Positions 33,880 through 46,590 of a stretch of 64,000 nt of DNA are shown piece by piece. Under the pieces are notes generated by a model. It was given only the letters and a program-made list of their open reading frames with translations, ran no database searches and had not been told where the DNA came from. The position numbers and the translations under genes were made by a program. Position 1 is the first letter of the stretch. Every line of letters begins with the position of its first letter. The DNA is taken from assembly GCA_946699065.1 (NCBI GenBank), contig CAMPDV010000236.1, positions 372,001-436,000 on the forward strand, written 5' to 3'. This DNA is from Loxodes magnus. Taxonomy: Eukaryota > Ciliophora > Karyorelictea > Loxodida > Loxodidae.

Positions 33880-34249
33880 ATTTTTTTAAATATATAATGA
33901 AAGCAGACATATTAACCCATAAAAAGCTATAAGATCATTTATTATATATATCATAAAATGTATTTATTGAATCATAAATCAAGAAAGCACTACAGAAGAT
34001 AATTTTATTTTAGTTAATAAAAGGATCATGACCAATATGTATATAAAATAGAAGATATCGATTTAAAAATCTAATAATTATTCAAAACATATACTAATAT
34101 CATATAACTATATCAAGTAGAGAAGCTGAGAGTGAAAATGAAAAAGAAAGTCAAAGAGAAGAACATAAAAATAAAAAAGTATTAAATTGTATATTTTGTA
34201 CTTTAAAAAACAAATATGATGAAAGAAATTTCATAAAAATTATAAATTT
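33880..34249. other. AT-rich spacer, nothing recognised
   Basis: No motif or repeat seen between the hairpin and the orphan RING/B-box 5' fragment. Confidence 0.45.
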
Positions 34250-34682
34250 CAGTTCTTAGTTGAAGTCTTATTCACATGCTTCACACTTAGTTTCTGACAT
34301 TTTATTTTTTGAATGAGTGAAAAATAAAGATGTTACTTAATATTTTATTGTATAGATATCACTTAAGAAAGTAAGTGAAGGTAAATTAGCTTTGCATTAA
34401 TTATATGAGATTACTTATTAAATAATAGTTATTACCTACTTTTAAAATTATTACATTAAATGGAAGATTTTACCCACTGAATCTAAGTCATTATACAACT
34501 TTTAAGAGGAATTAGTGAAAGTCACTTCTAAGCTATACTGCTAACTAGAACTAAATCATCCAAATATTAGTTTATTAACTAATTTTCCAACCTTGTCACT
34601 TCTAAAACGAAGGAGAAATATCTAGGAAGATAAAGAAAAGTAAGAAAATAATAGGGTTTTCAAAGGAAGTAGTTCAACTATA
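34250..34682. repeat. 420-bp repeat: RING/B-box 5' end plus upstream spacer, instance 2 (orphan)
   Basis: Copy of 26,461-26,882. The minus-strand ATG is at 34,300 and the first residues are MSETKCEACEQDFNQEL, against MSAANCEACEEDFNQEL at the full gene. Both flanks then diverge, so only the gene's 5' tip and upstream spacer are present. The residue changes with frame kept suggest that it came from a once-functional paralogue rather than from the neighbouring gene by recent copying. Confidence 0.85.
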
Positions 34683-35029
34683 GAAACTGATAAAAAGAAG
34701 AGGAAGATTATTTAAAAATAGTAGGATATGCTTAGAATGATAATAGATCGTTAAATGGTTTAACTATATTTTAGTGATTTTAGAAGCTAATTATTTAATA
34801 AGCTTAATCAACATTAGAGAATTATCCAATTAGAGTAATCTATAAAAAGGATTTTGAAAGTACTTCTAATCTAGAATAAATGCTTAATATTATAATGTAT
34901 ACTCTTTGATATATCAAGAGGATAAATTAGAAGAGATATTTAATTGTTGTATTTTCTTATATGAGATAGAGTTGCAAGTAAGATATTTGAGAGCTCTTAG
35001 TAATTTAAAAGATAAAAAAAATAGATAGG
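34683..35029. other. Spacer between orphan 420-bp repeat and LINE B
   Basis: No gene recognised. This is where the RT of LINE B would be expected to begin, but no RT motif is present. Confidence 0.45.
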
Positions 35030-37740
35030 AGGCGAAGTTGAATAGAAGTAGTCTTAGAGCTCAGCCTTTAAGACCTTATCTCTAATTTTCTTTATTAGTT
35101 ACACTCTATTTGAGACGTTAAGAGATTTAATGCTTTAGCCTAGCAGATAAACTTTCCTCTCAGTTTTCTTTAAAATTCTTCATATTTTTTTCGTTTATTA
35201 ATGTCCATGGTGCACATTTTCTCTACTTAAATCATTTTTATAATCCTTTTAAAATGTTTCTTAAGTTTTCTTAATTAATTTCATCTAGGAAAATATTTAA
35301 TTGATTTTTCCTATTTTTTTTGATTCAGTCAAAATTTTATTCTTGCTTCTTGTCTCAAATATAATTATCAATTTCTTACTATCCTTATCTAATTAGATAT
35401 TTTACTTATTTCGCCTACTGATAGAATCTTTTCTTAATTTTATTGCTTCTGCTGTATATTAGTACCTTCTCATTTAATTTATTACAAAGCCATATATAGT
35501 TTTGGTCGCTTCTTAGATGTATTCTGATCATTTGTCATAGTATGCTTAACTATCTAAATTTTCGAATTCGCTAGATCTATTTTCTCGAATCATTATTTGA
35601 ATTTCTTTGAATCTTCTATAGCTTTAATTTTTGAAAGCTTATCCTTTTAATTTATGGGCTTTTTCGACATTCTTCCGCAATTTTTATCTTTATTTGCCTG
35701 ACTAATAATCTTCTATTGGTCTCTATTAAAAGAATTTTGTGCTGATAATGTTAGGTGTGATATATTGATCATTAAGAAGTATTCTATTTTGAATTTTCCT
35801 TTCCCTTATGTTGTGATGAAGGTTGGATCTTTAAATCTAAATGATAATCTCTCATCAAGTTAAGTAAGTATTAGCCTGCATTATTCTGCTCATATGGTAA
35901 AAATTGGGGAATATGCGCACTAAAATCCCCTAATATTAAAATTTATAATCTTTTGCTACTTGCTACTATTATTTATTATTATAGACTTTCTTAAAAGGTT
36001 ATTAGTTAATCAGAGTCGGATCTTGTAGTGCATATATGCTTATCAAAGCCAGCCGATCATTAAGTGTTAAACCTATTAATCTTTCTCTCTAAAATAATTC
36101 CACTTGATTGAGATCCGCAATGTCCAATACTTTGGTTCTGTAGGTAATTCCATCTTTTATATAAAATGCTACTCCTTTGCTGTGTTTTGTGTTCAATTTT
36201 ACTATTGCTCTGAATCCATATATGTAAGGCATTTCAGCAGTTTGATCTCTAAATATTTCTTAAATCGTCAAAAAACTTACCTTCTTTTCACACTTGAACT
36301 TCTTTAGATCTTCCTTGCTTGATTTTATTTATCTGACATTTGCTGTGCCTATGTTTAATTATGTCTATTTTATAATACTAGTATTCCCTTGTACTTCCTA
36401 TTTTTCTAGATCCTACTATCCTGTATTTTTAGCTTCCTCTTCTTTAATAGAATGAAACCAAAATCTTTTTTTAAGTTTACTACTTTTCCTGTACTTATGT
36501 CTTCATCTTTTCTACTTGATAGTATCTTCCTTGCCATTGTATTTTATTTTCTATCTTTTTTGAGACAGCTATGTGTTTATGCATACTTCTTCATGTCACT
36601 GTTTTCTAGTTGTTTCAGTTTTTTTTGCCATATTTCTTATTTTTTTTCTGTTTTTTGCGGCGTTGTTAATTTTTTCTCAGTTTTTATTTATTTAATTTTG
36701 TAGTTAGGTATCTATTAAAGTCAATCTGATTTTAAAGTAACTTTAGTATGGCTTAAACTTGATGCTTTTGCTAGAAATTCAAAGTAATATTTTATTTGAA
36801 GGTTAATCCTCTTCAGTTTTTATTCACTTTTTTCCTTCGCTATCTGTTTCTCTTTATAGTAAGGTATTTTCTTCCTAATTTTCAACCTTGTTTTTACTTT
36901 CTTAGCATTTTAATTACTCACTTTATAGCTTTTTTTCTTAAGCCTTAATTTGTGCATGCCCTTTTTGATTATAGTTCATACATTTTCAAATTGATGGATG
37001 ACTCAAGTAAATACTTATACCTCCTTCGTCTAACTTATTTGGTATACTTTCTGCAACTTTGATCTCCTTCAATTCTAAATTAGTTTTCATTTTCCCATTG
37101 GCTCACGTTGTACCTTTTACGGTTCCAATTTCTGTACATACTTTTTTTCCGTACTGGTCCGATTATTTTTTACCTTGTTCAAACTTGAATAAATGTTAAG
37201 TGCTCAATAAATCGGGTAGTTCTTAATGTTGTAGAATTCTCCCATATTTCTTTGCTCTGTTGGTATTTAAAAATTTCTACACTTCCATGTTTAATTATTT
37301 CCGAATTGTTTAAGTGTTTCCTTATTTTTGAATCATATAATAATTATTCCTTTCTGAAGGATATTCACATTCTCAATATTTTTGCCATATTCTTGATTCA
37401 GATTTTTGAGAATTGCTTGAACGATTTCATTTCTTGCCTTTTTGTCGGACTAAATCTTTGGTTGTAGTATTTTTTTTTAAAATTTATTGAAATAGGTAAC
37501 TCCTACCCTTTTAGCTGCTTTGAACGACATATTCTCGTCCTCATTTTATGGCATTTGCTGGTTCTTTTCTTCCTACATTTTAAAGATTTGCCAAAAGCTT
37601 TTTTCTTATTAAATGTTCTAAATTACCTACTTTTTTTGATAAGAAGCTTAATTTTAAGATTTTTGTTCCCTTTTTCTTAGTACTTTCCTCCTAGTATTTT
37701 AAAAATTTTGCGGCAGAGACGTTTTTCTTAAAAATAAATC
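35030..37740 (-). mobile_element. LINE fragment with ORF1 and APE-type endonuclease but no RT (LINE B)
   Basis: Minus-strand non-LTR element. ORF1-like part (about 36,700-37,740): an RRM-like stretch NEIVQAILKNLNQEYGKNIE with KGIIIIWFKNKETLKQFG (about 37,330-37,470), then a decayed knuckle WKCMNYNQKGHAQIKA (about 36,930-36,985) in which the second and fourth Cys of CCHC are lost. Endonuclease part (about 35,740-36,440): GVAFYIKDGITYRTK, LISIYALQDPTLIN and the signature LILGDFSAHIPQF (about 35,905-35,945), then NSKIEYFLMIN. A frame change just before GDFSAH, and others, show decay. After the endonuclease a Lys/Gln-rich linker runs to about 35,030 and the sequence leaves the element before any RT. 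Loss of the 3' half is unusual for LINE insertions, so a later deletion or rearrangement is likely. Confidence 0.75.
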
Positions 37741-37972
37741 AAAAATCTGATTAAGTAGTAAAAGCTATTTAATACCTTTATTAAATTTACCAAGTAGTCC
37801 CGATCTAAGATTGGCGGCATGTGGATTGGGAGATAGGTACTTAATATAATAGGTTAATATTGTACTTTTAATTAATGTAATAATAGATATTTTAATTTAT
37901 AATGGCTAGAATTTTTGATGGTAACTGTTATAAATTACCTTTATAGTTTTTGTAATCTAAATAATAATCAAA

Positions 37973-39418
37973 ATGTAAGCGTTACCAAAATGCTTAATCT
38001 GCCTAGAAGATTACAACTTAACTAATGCTCTTCCAACTGTCTTACCTTGTGGACATATTTACTGTGGTTTGTGTTTGAATACTCAGTACTGATTATAAGG
38101 CATAATGTAATGTCCTATTTGTTAAAAAGGATTCCATTTTAGATTTGAAGACTTAGCTTAAGAAAGTGATTTAATAAGAATGATATTTTAAAACTAATAA
38201 TACATATAAAAGATTTAAGATGCTAGATAGAAATTAAAAGAAACCAAAAGCTAAATTATGCAAAAATCTAAAACCATTACAACCAAATTATCAAACATTA
38301 CTAATACTCTCATAATACCATATACTAATATCATCCAATACACTACCATTAACCTACTTTTATCTACAACTAATAACACTCAAATATTATACAATCATCC
38401 TAATTCCCTATTTACTAATATCTAAAACCAACTAAAATCTAATATAACATAAGCAGTCTAACTATATTCCACTATATAACCAGCTTTAATACAAAAGCTA
38501 TCTAAATTAACTTAAAGTTAAATCTAACTAATAAGATAGAAACTATAATACAATACTAAGTAGGAAAAATTAAATAACAGTAAAGATAAACTAACCTAAC
38601 ACTTTATATCATCCTATATTCACTTTTTTAATTACTTTATTTAAAAATTAAGTTTATTTAATATTTAAACAGAGTAATTAAGATAAATCCAAGTTTAAAT
38701 TATAATTCCTGATGCTAGCAAAAGTATAGAATATTAAAATAAGTTATATTTAATTGGAGGATATTACTAAAATTAAAATAAAAGAATAAAAGAAACTTGA
38801 TAATTTGATTTTGAAGGTAATAATATAAAATTTAGTAATCTAAATGAGGGAAGAGATAGCTTTGGAATAGCAGCTGCTTAAAATTATCTTTATGTGGTTG
38901 GAGGAATTACTAATAATTATCAAGTTTTATAATCAGTAGAAAAGTTAAAGATAGGAAACTAAAGTAAATGATAAAACTGCTCTTAATTTCCATTCTAAAT
39001 AGCAGGTTAAGTTTTAGTAGTAGATAAAGATGAATAAAATATTTATTCTTTTGGAGGTGTAAATTAGAAAAAATAATACTTAAAAGAAATATTAAAGTAT
39101 AACATATAGAATGATAGATGGATTAAGTAAAATTTGAATCTTCCTGAAGCTGTTGCTTCTCCTATAGTTTCTTTAGAGCCTTTTGTCATATTTGGAGGTT
39201 TAAAAAAATATTCTACGAAAGAATATTCAAGAAGAATATATAAAAGAAACAAAGAATAATGAGAATAAAGTTAGATTTTTAAAGATATTTTAGCTTTAAC
39301 GGAGATGAAAATAAGAGGTAACTATGGATATGTTTTTGCTATAGAATAGCCAAGAATTTCAATAATGAGGATTGATTTAGAAAAATTGAGTTATAGAAGT
39401 ATAAAAAGTCATAGCTGA
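37973..39418 (+). CDS. RING-Kelch protein, intact
   Basis: The cleanest gene here: 1,446 bases, one frame, 481 residues, ATG 37,973 to TGA 39,416. A canonical C3HC4 RING occupies residues 7-50 (C7, C10, C26, H28, C31, C34, C47, C50; PTVLPCGHIYCGLC and QCPICQKGF). A Gln/Lys/Asn-rich middle, partly Ile/Asn/Thr-rich, runs to about 250. Kelch repeats follow from about 255: LYLIGGYY, LYVVGGITN, IYSFGGVNQKK, DRWIKQNLNLPE, FVIFGGLKK. TAA/TAG are read as Gln throughout and four internal TGA as Trp (for example QYWLQG), while the gene still ends at TGA. RING-Kelch architecture suggests an E3 ubiquitin ligase with a Kelch substrate-binding propeller; that role is inferred from the domains. Confidence 0.93.
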
Positions 39419-39869
39419 TAAACATAATAATAATATCTATATTATTAATAGTATTTATAATAAATATAATCTCTTATGTAAAGAAGTAGTTTAAAGATCT
39501 ATAATTAGTTAAATATGTTACTACTTATTAAAATATTTAAAGTATCTGAAATAAATAAAGAATCAAATTTTATCTAAATATATTTAAAAATCTATTATTC
39601 AAATATTATCATTAGATACTAACATACAGCTTATAACATACAAAGACATATTTAACATAGTCAAATAAACTATCTTTAAATACATCCTTATATTAAAATT
39701 ATGCAAGTACTACTTAGATTACTCTAATATTTATCTAATCAAAACTATAATCAAATAATCATTAAGCTATACCTATACCTATATCTAAATACTAATTAAG
39801 TCATCACTACTATCATCAAATCAACATCTTCAACCCTAAAATACATTATTTCCTTTAATCATTTAAACT
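39419..39869. other. AT-rich spacer, nothing recognised
   Basis: Downstream of the RING-Kelch stop. Rich in ATA/TAA triplets, with no motif on either strand. Confidence 0.5.
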
Positions 39870-40726
39870 AATTACTGTATATACTTAAAATGTCACCTTG
39901 ACATTTAAAACTTTTCGTAGTATTTCCACTATTCCAAAAACTGAATATGGAGAAGAGTTAATGCCGTGAAGTACTTAACAAGGAATATTTGCTGTAGTAA
40001 ATAAAATAGAATAAAGTATATGATTTATCTCAAGTAAAGCATTCTAAGGTACAATTAACTAATGGTGTTATATTGATATGAATTGAATGCCCTTCAACAC
40101 ATTATGGGTCTGAGGTTAAATAGTTTAATTTGAAAGTATTGATTATCTAAGTATAGGGTTTTGTAATTGGAATAAGGATATGAGTAATTAGATGGCTGCA
40201 TACTATAATCCTTAGATAACTACATAATTGCAGTTTAAAATAATTGACATATAAAAATGTAAATTTAAATTTGATACAGCTGCAACCATTTGATAGAATG
40301 CCTACTATACTGAATAATTTAAAAATCTATATTAATTTCCAGAATTAACTAAACAAATCATATAGAAGAGAAATTATAAGTATATAAGCTCAGAACCTAA
40401 TCATTAAATTTCCGAAAAGATCTTTAAGACCGTCATTTGCTTATTGATAGCCCTTATTGCATCTATGAAGATTATGACACTTTTGAAGATGTAACTACTA
40501 TTGAGACATAAGGGAATGACTATAGTATAAGATTTGAAATAAAAGTTTTATTCTTTATAATTAAGTGTATATAAATATGTTTCCTAGTAGTAAAGCAGTA
40601 GAGATAGATTTAGAAATAAAAATATTACACCGATTGCTACTTGATCTAGTTAAAATAGAAGGATGTATAAATGTTGATAGGAAGTGATGAAACATTTAAA
40701 TGTCTTTAATTGGAAGAAGAAATCTT
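39870..40726 (+). other. Coding-like region cut by the left edge of copy B
   Basis: A plus-strand frame at about 39,900-40,480 looks protein-like, with TGG and TGA Trp codons and mixed composition (STIPKTEYGEELMPWSTQQG, IDYLSIGFCNWNKDMSNQ, FKFDTAATIWQNAYYTEQF). A second frame from ATG 39,890 competes over part of it. No family recognised. It stops being readable near 40,700, directly before the duplication copy begins at 40,727, so it may be a gene truncated by that event. Confidence 0.4.
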
Positions 40727-41714
40727 ACAATTAAAGATGTCCAAATATCTTTTTAGTTTAAATATTAATTTTGATCAATTGCTTAATTAAATTTTCTTAC
40801 ATTTCCTTCTTCTTTATGTTAAGAAACTAGTACGATTTTTTGATGTCTTAATTTAGATTTTTTTAGATTTGCTTTCTTGCTTAGTGTTCTTTATGAGTTG
40901 AAGTGTTGATTGAAAGGGTAATTTATGGTTGTTGTTATTTAATATAAGAGGTTTGAAGTTGGTTAGGTTTGTAAGGTATTGGAAGAGCTATATGAGATTT
41001 TTTGTTTGTAGCTAAAGAGTAAGTGTTTAGGTATTATTGGATGACTATGAGAGTGTTAAGTAATAACTGATAGTACTAGATAAGTTTGGCCTGATTTTGT
41101 TAGAAAGGATATGAATTTTAGATATTAGTATGCTTATATTAGTAGCAAATTAGATTTGCTTAATAGCTCTAAATAGGTCTAGCATCTTAATTAAGCTATA
41201 TAGCAATATAGGATTATTTATTAATGGCTTAGATTCTAAGCATCTATTTAGAATAACTAAACTATTGACTCTTTTATACAAATTGCATAATTTGAATGGA
41301 TATTAAAAAATAATAAAAAGCTTAGTTTAGATTGCAAATGGCTTCAGTAGCTATATGGCTTTCAGCTTTTTAGATCATTAGATGGCCTAAAATATCTCAT
41401 TAGGCTACCTTAAGAGATTATAAAGGATCAATAGATACTCAGGAACAACCAAAGTTAAGTAGATTTATAAATCAAACTCTTTATAAGGGGATTAAGAACC
41501 TAACTACTCTACCAAATTAATTAGACAAGTAAACTACGGATAAATTCCCTATCAATGGAATTTCTAGCTAAAATTATCAATATGGATAGTTTAAAGCAGC
41601 AAAAATAGTAAAAAAGAAACTAATCTTTAAGAATAAAGGCTTAAGTTAATATCTAGTAAAAGAGTTGGAAAACCAATTTCAAAAATAAATATATACTGTA
41701 AAAATTAAAGCAGC

Positions 41715-42350
41715 AGGCTGTTATAGTTCCAAACAAACAAAATAAGAGCAATTAAATTTAGAACTTATTAAATACCAAATTAAGTGTTTAGTGAGCAAAA
41801 AACTATGGAAGTAGTAAAAGATACTTAAGGAAATATTTATTAAGAAGGATTATAACAAGAAGCCTCGGAGGAATAAAACAAGTATAAAAGGAATTTAAAT
41901 CATTCAATCAAAAAAATTTACCGATGTAAGCAATTCTTTGCTGCTTATAAATCAATTTATTGAAATAGTTTCTCGTAATTATTCTGAAAGTTGGCCTTAA
42001 GAGTAGATTGTAAGAAATGTCCCTGAGTTATTGGATATCTTTAGAATAATGAGACTTGTTCATAAGAGAAAAATGTAATGGTAAAAATAAGGATTATAGT
42101 TAGTAGATGAGAATAGGAGGCCCAGAACTTGATTTTACCTTAAGATATAGTTTAATTATTTTGGAGAATATTCCAGACAACAATGAGATTGAGTATTTAC
42201 GAATTTTAGAACTTGAGTAGTTTGTTTATCTTTGTTGGAGCTGTTAGAGGCGATCTCCATTATAAAGGTTTGTATGAGGACTTGGATGAATAAAGTATGA
42301 ATTATAAAAAGTAGTTAGGAGTCTTAGATGCTTTAGCATATGATTTAGTA
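41715..42350 (+). repeat. 636-bp repeat unit, instance 3 (inside copy B)
   Basis: Copy B counterpart of 989-1,624 at offset 40,726, identical by eye. It carries the same three-frame coding trace as the other two instances. Confidence 0.9.
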
Positions 42351-44390
42351 AGGTAATACTGAAAAGAGAATTTGGAATAATTTGAAGATACCATATTGAA
42401 AGCTGGACTTGAGATTTAGAGCATGTTTTCTTCTAAAAAAGATGATAAAAAATGGTAAAGCTACTCCTAATTAAGGATTCATGTTTACTTTTAGAATATT
42501 TAAATAATGATATAAATTGGTAGATACGATATTATGCTTTAAAAACATTATTAGAACTAAGTAATGAACAATATACCATGAGTATTTAAATAAAAAAGCT
42601 TATTCTAACATGTTAAGTAGCATTAGATAATAATAGAGCTATTTACAAATCCAGAGCATGTAAATCACATAAACTATGGAATTGACTGGCACACAGTACA
42701 ATCTATTAAAATATGATAAAAATTTGAAAGATGATATTTAAGAGAAAACAGAATATTACGTTAGTTTACTATGTGCACCTAATCCTAATTCCTAGATCTA
42801 AATTGAAGAAGAAATTTAAACATTTTTAGTCAATTAAAATAAAACTGCTTTATTACTTCTTGGGGATTCAGGGAAAACTTTTGAAAACTTTAGCATTAAA
42901 GTATCTGGAGTAAAAGCATGAGTACTTACCTATATACGTAAACCTTCCAACTATTAAAGCATTTGAAAACAATTTAGTAGAATCTGCTTTAATCAACTAT
43001 TAAATTGAACGAAAATTTGAAACTTAAGAAGCTACTATTTTTATTAGACGCATATGATGAATTAGGCTAGTATATAGCTATTATCGGTAGCAATAAGCAA
43101 AAAATATCCTTAAGCAATATATATATGCAGAATTAACTATGACAGCTGAAAACTATAGGAATTTCTATTCTCCTTACAAAAATGAAAAGGCTTAAACATA
43201 AGAGTTGGAAGAGTTTTAAAGCTTTTGATAAAAATTAGATAGAATAATATATAAAGTTATTCATGAGGAAACTAGATAAAGAGCAAAATAAAAATCCAAA
43301 TACAAGTACAAAGAAAAGTAAATACAAAATACTGAGGTTAAAGAATATATCAACATTATCTCAAATATTCCAGGATTAATCGATATTTTTAATAATCCAT
43401 TTTTGTTATATATATGAGTGAAGAACAAATAATCAACTATTTAAAAACTATAAAAACCAAAAATATATCTTTATATGGAATGAAAAGATATACAAAAAGT
43501 TGCAGGATATAGGTTACGATCAATAGCAAATCAACTAGAAAAATATTTCAGCATATTTAGATAACTGCACCATATTAAATGTTAAGGGGTCAGTTAGAGT
43601 TAGATAGATTAAGCTACTTAAAAGTTAATTCAGTAATTTACTGAAAGTTACAACCATATAGGATATAAATCAAAAATTAGAACTAAAAGAAAATATTTTA
43701 ATTTATCCATACTTCGATAAGAGATTACTATATCGCAAGGGATAAGTAAATATAGCTCTCAATTTACAAAGTAATAGAAACATCATTGAGAATCACCATA
43801 TAAATAAGTATTCTATAGTGGACACTTAGGAGATATAATAGTTTGTGAAATAAATGAGTGAGTGAATTATGAAAATATTTGTTGGAGATATTATAATTGA
43901 CAAAAGAAAATAAGAAGTTTAAATAGGCAGCTACTAATTGTATTTCAAAAGTGAAATGGATGCATTATCAGTTAATGCAATAGAACCTTTCGGATATATA
44001 AGTAGCTGAAGCAGATTTTAGTGATTCAATATTTGACAGTTGTGATTTTAGAAATTCTAATCTGAATAAAGTTAATTTCAGTAGAGCATGATTGAGGAAT
44101 TGCAACTTTAATAATGCAAAAATGAGTTAGTCTAATTTTGGTAAAATGCCAACGTTAGTAAGTCATATTAGTTATGCTAGTTCAGTAGTTGTAACTAATG
44201 ATAACAGATTTATAATATAAGGAAGTAATGATAAAACAATTTAAATAAAAGATTCTAAGACTGTAAAGAAGTTTTTATATCTATAGCTTTATAAAAAATG
44301 TAAAAATAATGAATGCTAAGATAATCTAAAGAAATTTAGTAAGATATTGTTTGTAAGTTTTACATAAGAAAGAATATAAAGAATAAAACA
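42351..44390 (+). pseudogene. NACHT-type STAND NTPase with pentapeptide and WD40 repeats, decayed (copy B)
   Basis: Copy B counterpart of the NACHT gene at 1,625-3,640, with the same short Walker A and the same early frame changes, so decay began before the duplication. The 3' part is better preserved here. From about 43,975 to 44,280 one frame runs through the pentapeptide repeats (pattern A-D-F-S-D, then NSNLNKVNFSRAWLRNCNF) and straight into the WD40 blade (NDNRFIIQGSNDKTIQIKD). In copy A an indel near 3,385-3,415 breaks this frame. One TGA inside the run is read as Trp. Unlikely to give a working NTPase. Confidence 0.8.
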
Positions 44391-44787
44391 TATTATTAAA
44401 GAAGATCTTGATAATATGTCAAAAGTTTGTTATTCCAAATGAAGTAACTTTATTGCGATATTATGGAATTATTGAGGAACTAATTATTTGGGTGTTAAAA
44501 GGTAGATATAATTAAACATGATTGTTATATCTTTTACAGTTTGATATTTCTTTTGTTTATTCTAAATATTATAAGTTTATTAACAAGCATATTTATAGTA
44601 CTTCACTTTTAAAAATGTTGTCTAACTTCACGGAACATTTGGTTCTAAAATAATATCTTTTAAAGTCTATTATTAGAATGACAGAAAGTATAACTTTCAT
44701 TTTATACATTTTATAACTAGATGTAAACTAGTTTATGTCAGAGAACTACAGTAAGGTTTTTAAGTGAAGTAAAACATATAAAATTAA

Positions 44788-44868
44788 GACACTATGGCCG
44801 AGTGGTTAAGGCGACAGACTTGAAATCTGTTGGGTTCTCCCGCGCAGGTTAAAATCCTGCTGGTGTGG
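44788..44868 (+). tRNA. tRNA-Ser(UGA), possibly a pseudo-tRNA (copy B)
   Basis: Identical to the tRNA at 4,067-4,147, including the unusual T loop TTAAAAT, the G-G first acceptor pair and the trailing T run. The change therefore predates the duplication or the two loci have been homogenised. Confidence 0.85.
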
Positions 44869-44879
44869 TTTTTAGTAAA

Positions 44880-46590
44880 GTCTTAATAAAAAATGATACT
44901 TATTGTAGTGAAACAATTAATTATAGATGCCCTTGTAGCCTAGGAGTCTATAACTACTTTTAGAATGAATAAAGTAATTTCCAAATTAAGATTGTAAACT
45001 AAGCAAAATAACTAAATGATTTGTAAAATAAAGGTAAAAAGAATTAATTAAAAGAAGTTGCTAAAGAAATATACGATAAAACGAGAGTAGTGCTAGTTAT
45101 AGTTTATGAAGATGATGCCAAAATAATACTTAATTAGTTTTATGAGTTAGGAGCAAGAGAAGGCGATTTTGTCTTTATATCTTTTTCATGGCTTACATTA
45201 AGCTTTATTGATTAAGATGCTGAACAAATGAAATGTAAGAAGTTATTAAAGGAGCAATTTAATTTGAACCTGCAGGAATTTAAGGAGAATTTGGATAAGA
45301 AATAAAATAATAGTTTTAGAATTATTTTGGAATTTAGTAGATAAATAGCTTATACTGAATTTGATGGAGTACTATTAGGAGCTTATGCTTTATAAAGTTT
45401 AATAAGGATCAAATTATACAGATTAATCAAATCTTTAGAAAGCAATAAGAAACGTAAAATTTATCGGCTCTACAGGAAAAGTAAGGATCTATTATAACTC
45501 CAACGATAGAACCTCAATTCAATGAATAATTTAGAACTATAGGAAAAACAATTAAAGCCAATGATAAATTTAGAATATAGGATTATATTGTCTCACTTGT
45601 AATGTCGTTTTTAGTTTCAATTAATAGTTTATGTGAGGAGATGGAAGTACTGGGATCTTTTAAGATAGCTGATAGTTATCATGTCCTTTTAAAGAAAGGG
45701 AAAGAAAATAATTAAAAAATGGATAAGTAATTAAGTATGCTATATTAATCACAATGGTATTTATATAAGTGGTGGTTTCTTTATTGGAAATAAAAGCAAA
45801 TTACAATTATGAGTTTGTTAAGCTTGAAAGAGGATTTGTAATGTCTACTTGAGACTTTATTTATATCTTGCATTTACTTTTATATTTCTTATAGATTGTA
45901 TCAGTTGGGCCCTCTAGCTAGGGAAATTTGGTATAGCTTATTATAAACTGCGTTAAATTAGACTTTGTAAATATTTTAGTTGATTCGAATAATAAGCAAT
46001 ACTCTAACTATATAGTTGCATGTATTTTTGCTGTTTTATGAATGATATGCTTTTTATCTATCCTACTTAGGCTTGAGTTTTCAAGATGAACAATTTTCTA
46101 TTTAATAGGAAGCGTATCTTATTATATAGGGCCTTTCTTAACTTATAGCTTTTTTCTCCCTTTAAATTTTATGGATCTGTTTATTTGCTTGGAAGGAGTA
46201 GATTGAAATCACGATGGAAAAATACAATTTTGAGAATCTTTTGATTATAAAGATTGCAGCTGAAAATGCTGATAAGGAGTTCATCTTAAGCTTGTAATTT
46301 GATGTTGAATCTGCTTTTTAATTTATTAAATTTATGGAACTAAAACAGTTCTGATGTGGAGCTTTATGGATGGTTAATGAAAGTAAAATATAAAAAAAGT
46401 GACTTAGTAATTTTAAGAGTCCTGCTAATAGTATTATGTTCCTTTAACATTGTTTTATAAAAGTAGAATAAAATAATACATGCTGTGCTTTATCTGTTAG
46501 CTATGCTTTTTCTTTTCTATTATACTTATAAGTCGAATCCATGTAACTATCCGAAATTGGGAATCGTTATATTTCTTTCTTATAATATTA
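44880..46590 (+). pseudogene. Receptor with periplasmic-binding-protein-like ligand domain, N-truncated (copy B)
   Basis: Counterpart of 4,160-5,860. The ligand-domain landmarks are retained. Copy B differs by a cluster of substitutions near 45,900-45,945 and a 7-bp insertion (GCTTGGA) near 46,188, between the membrane segments and the tail, which puts the downstream frame out of register relative to copy A. The first half of the ligand domain is missing here too. Confidence 0.7.

Noticed and set aside
37252-37467. Plus-strand frame with a hydrophobic look
   Set aside because: Shadow of the LINE B ORF1 frame on the other strand; pyrimidine-rich coding shadows look hydrophobic.
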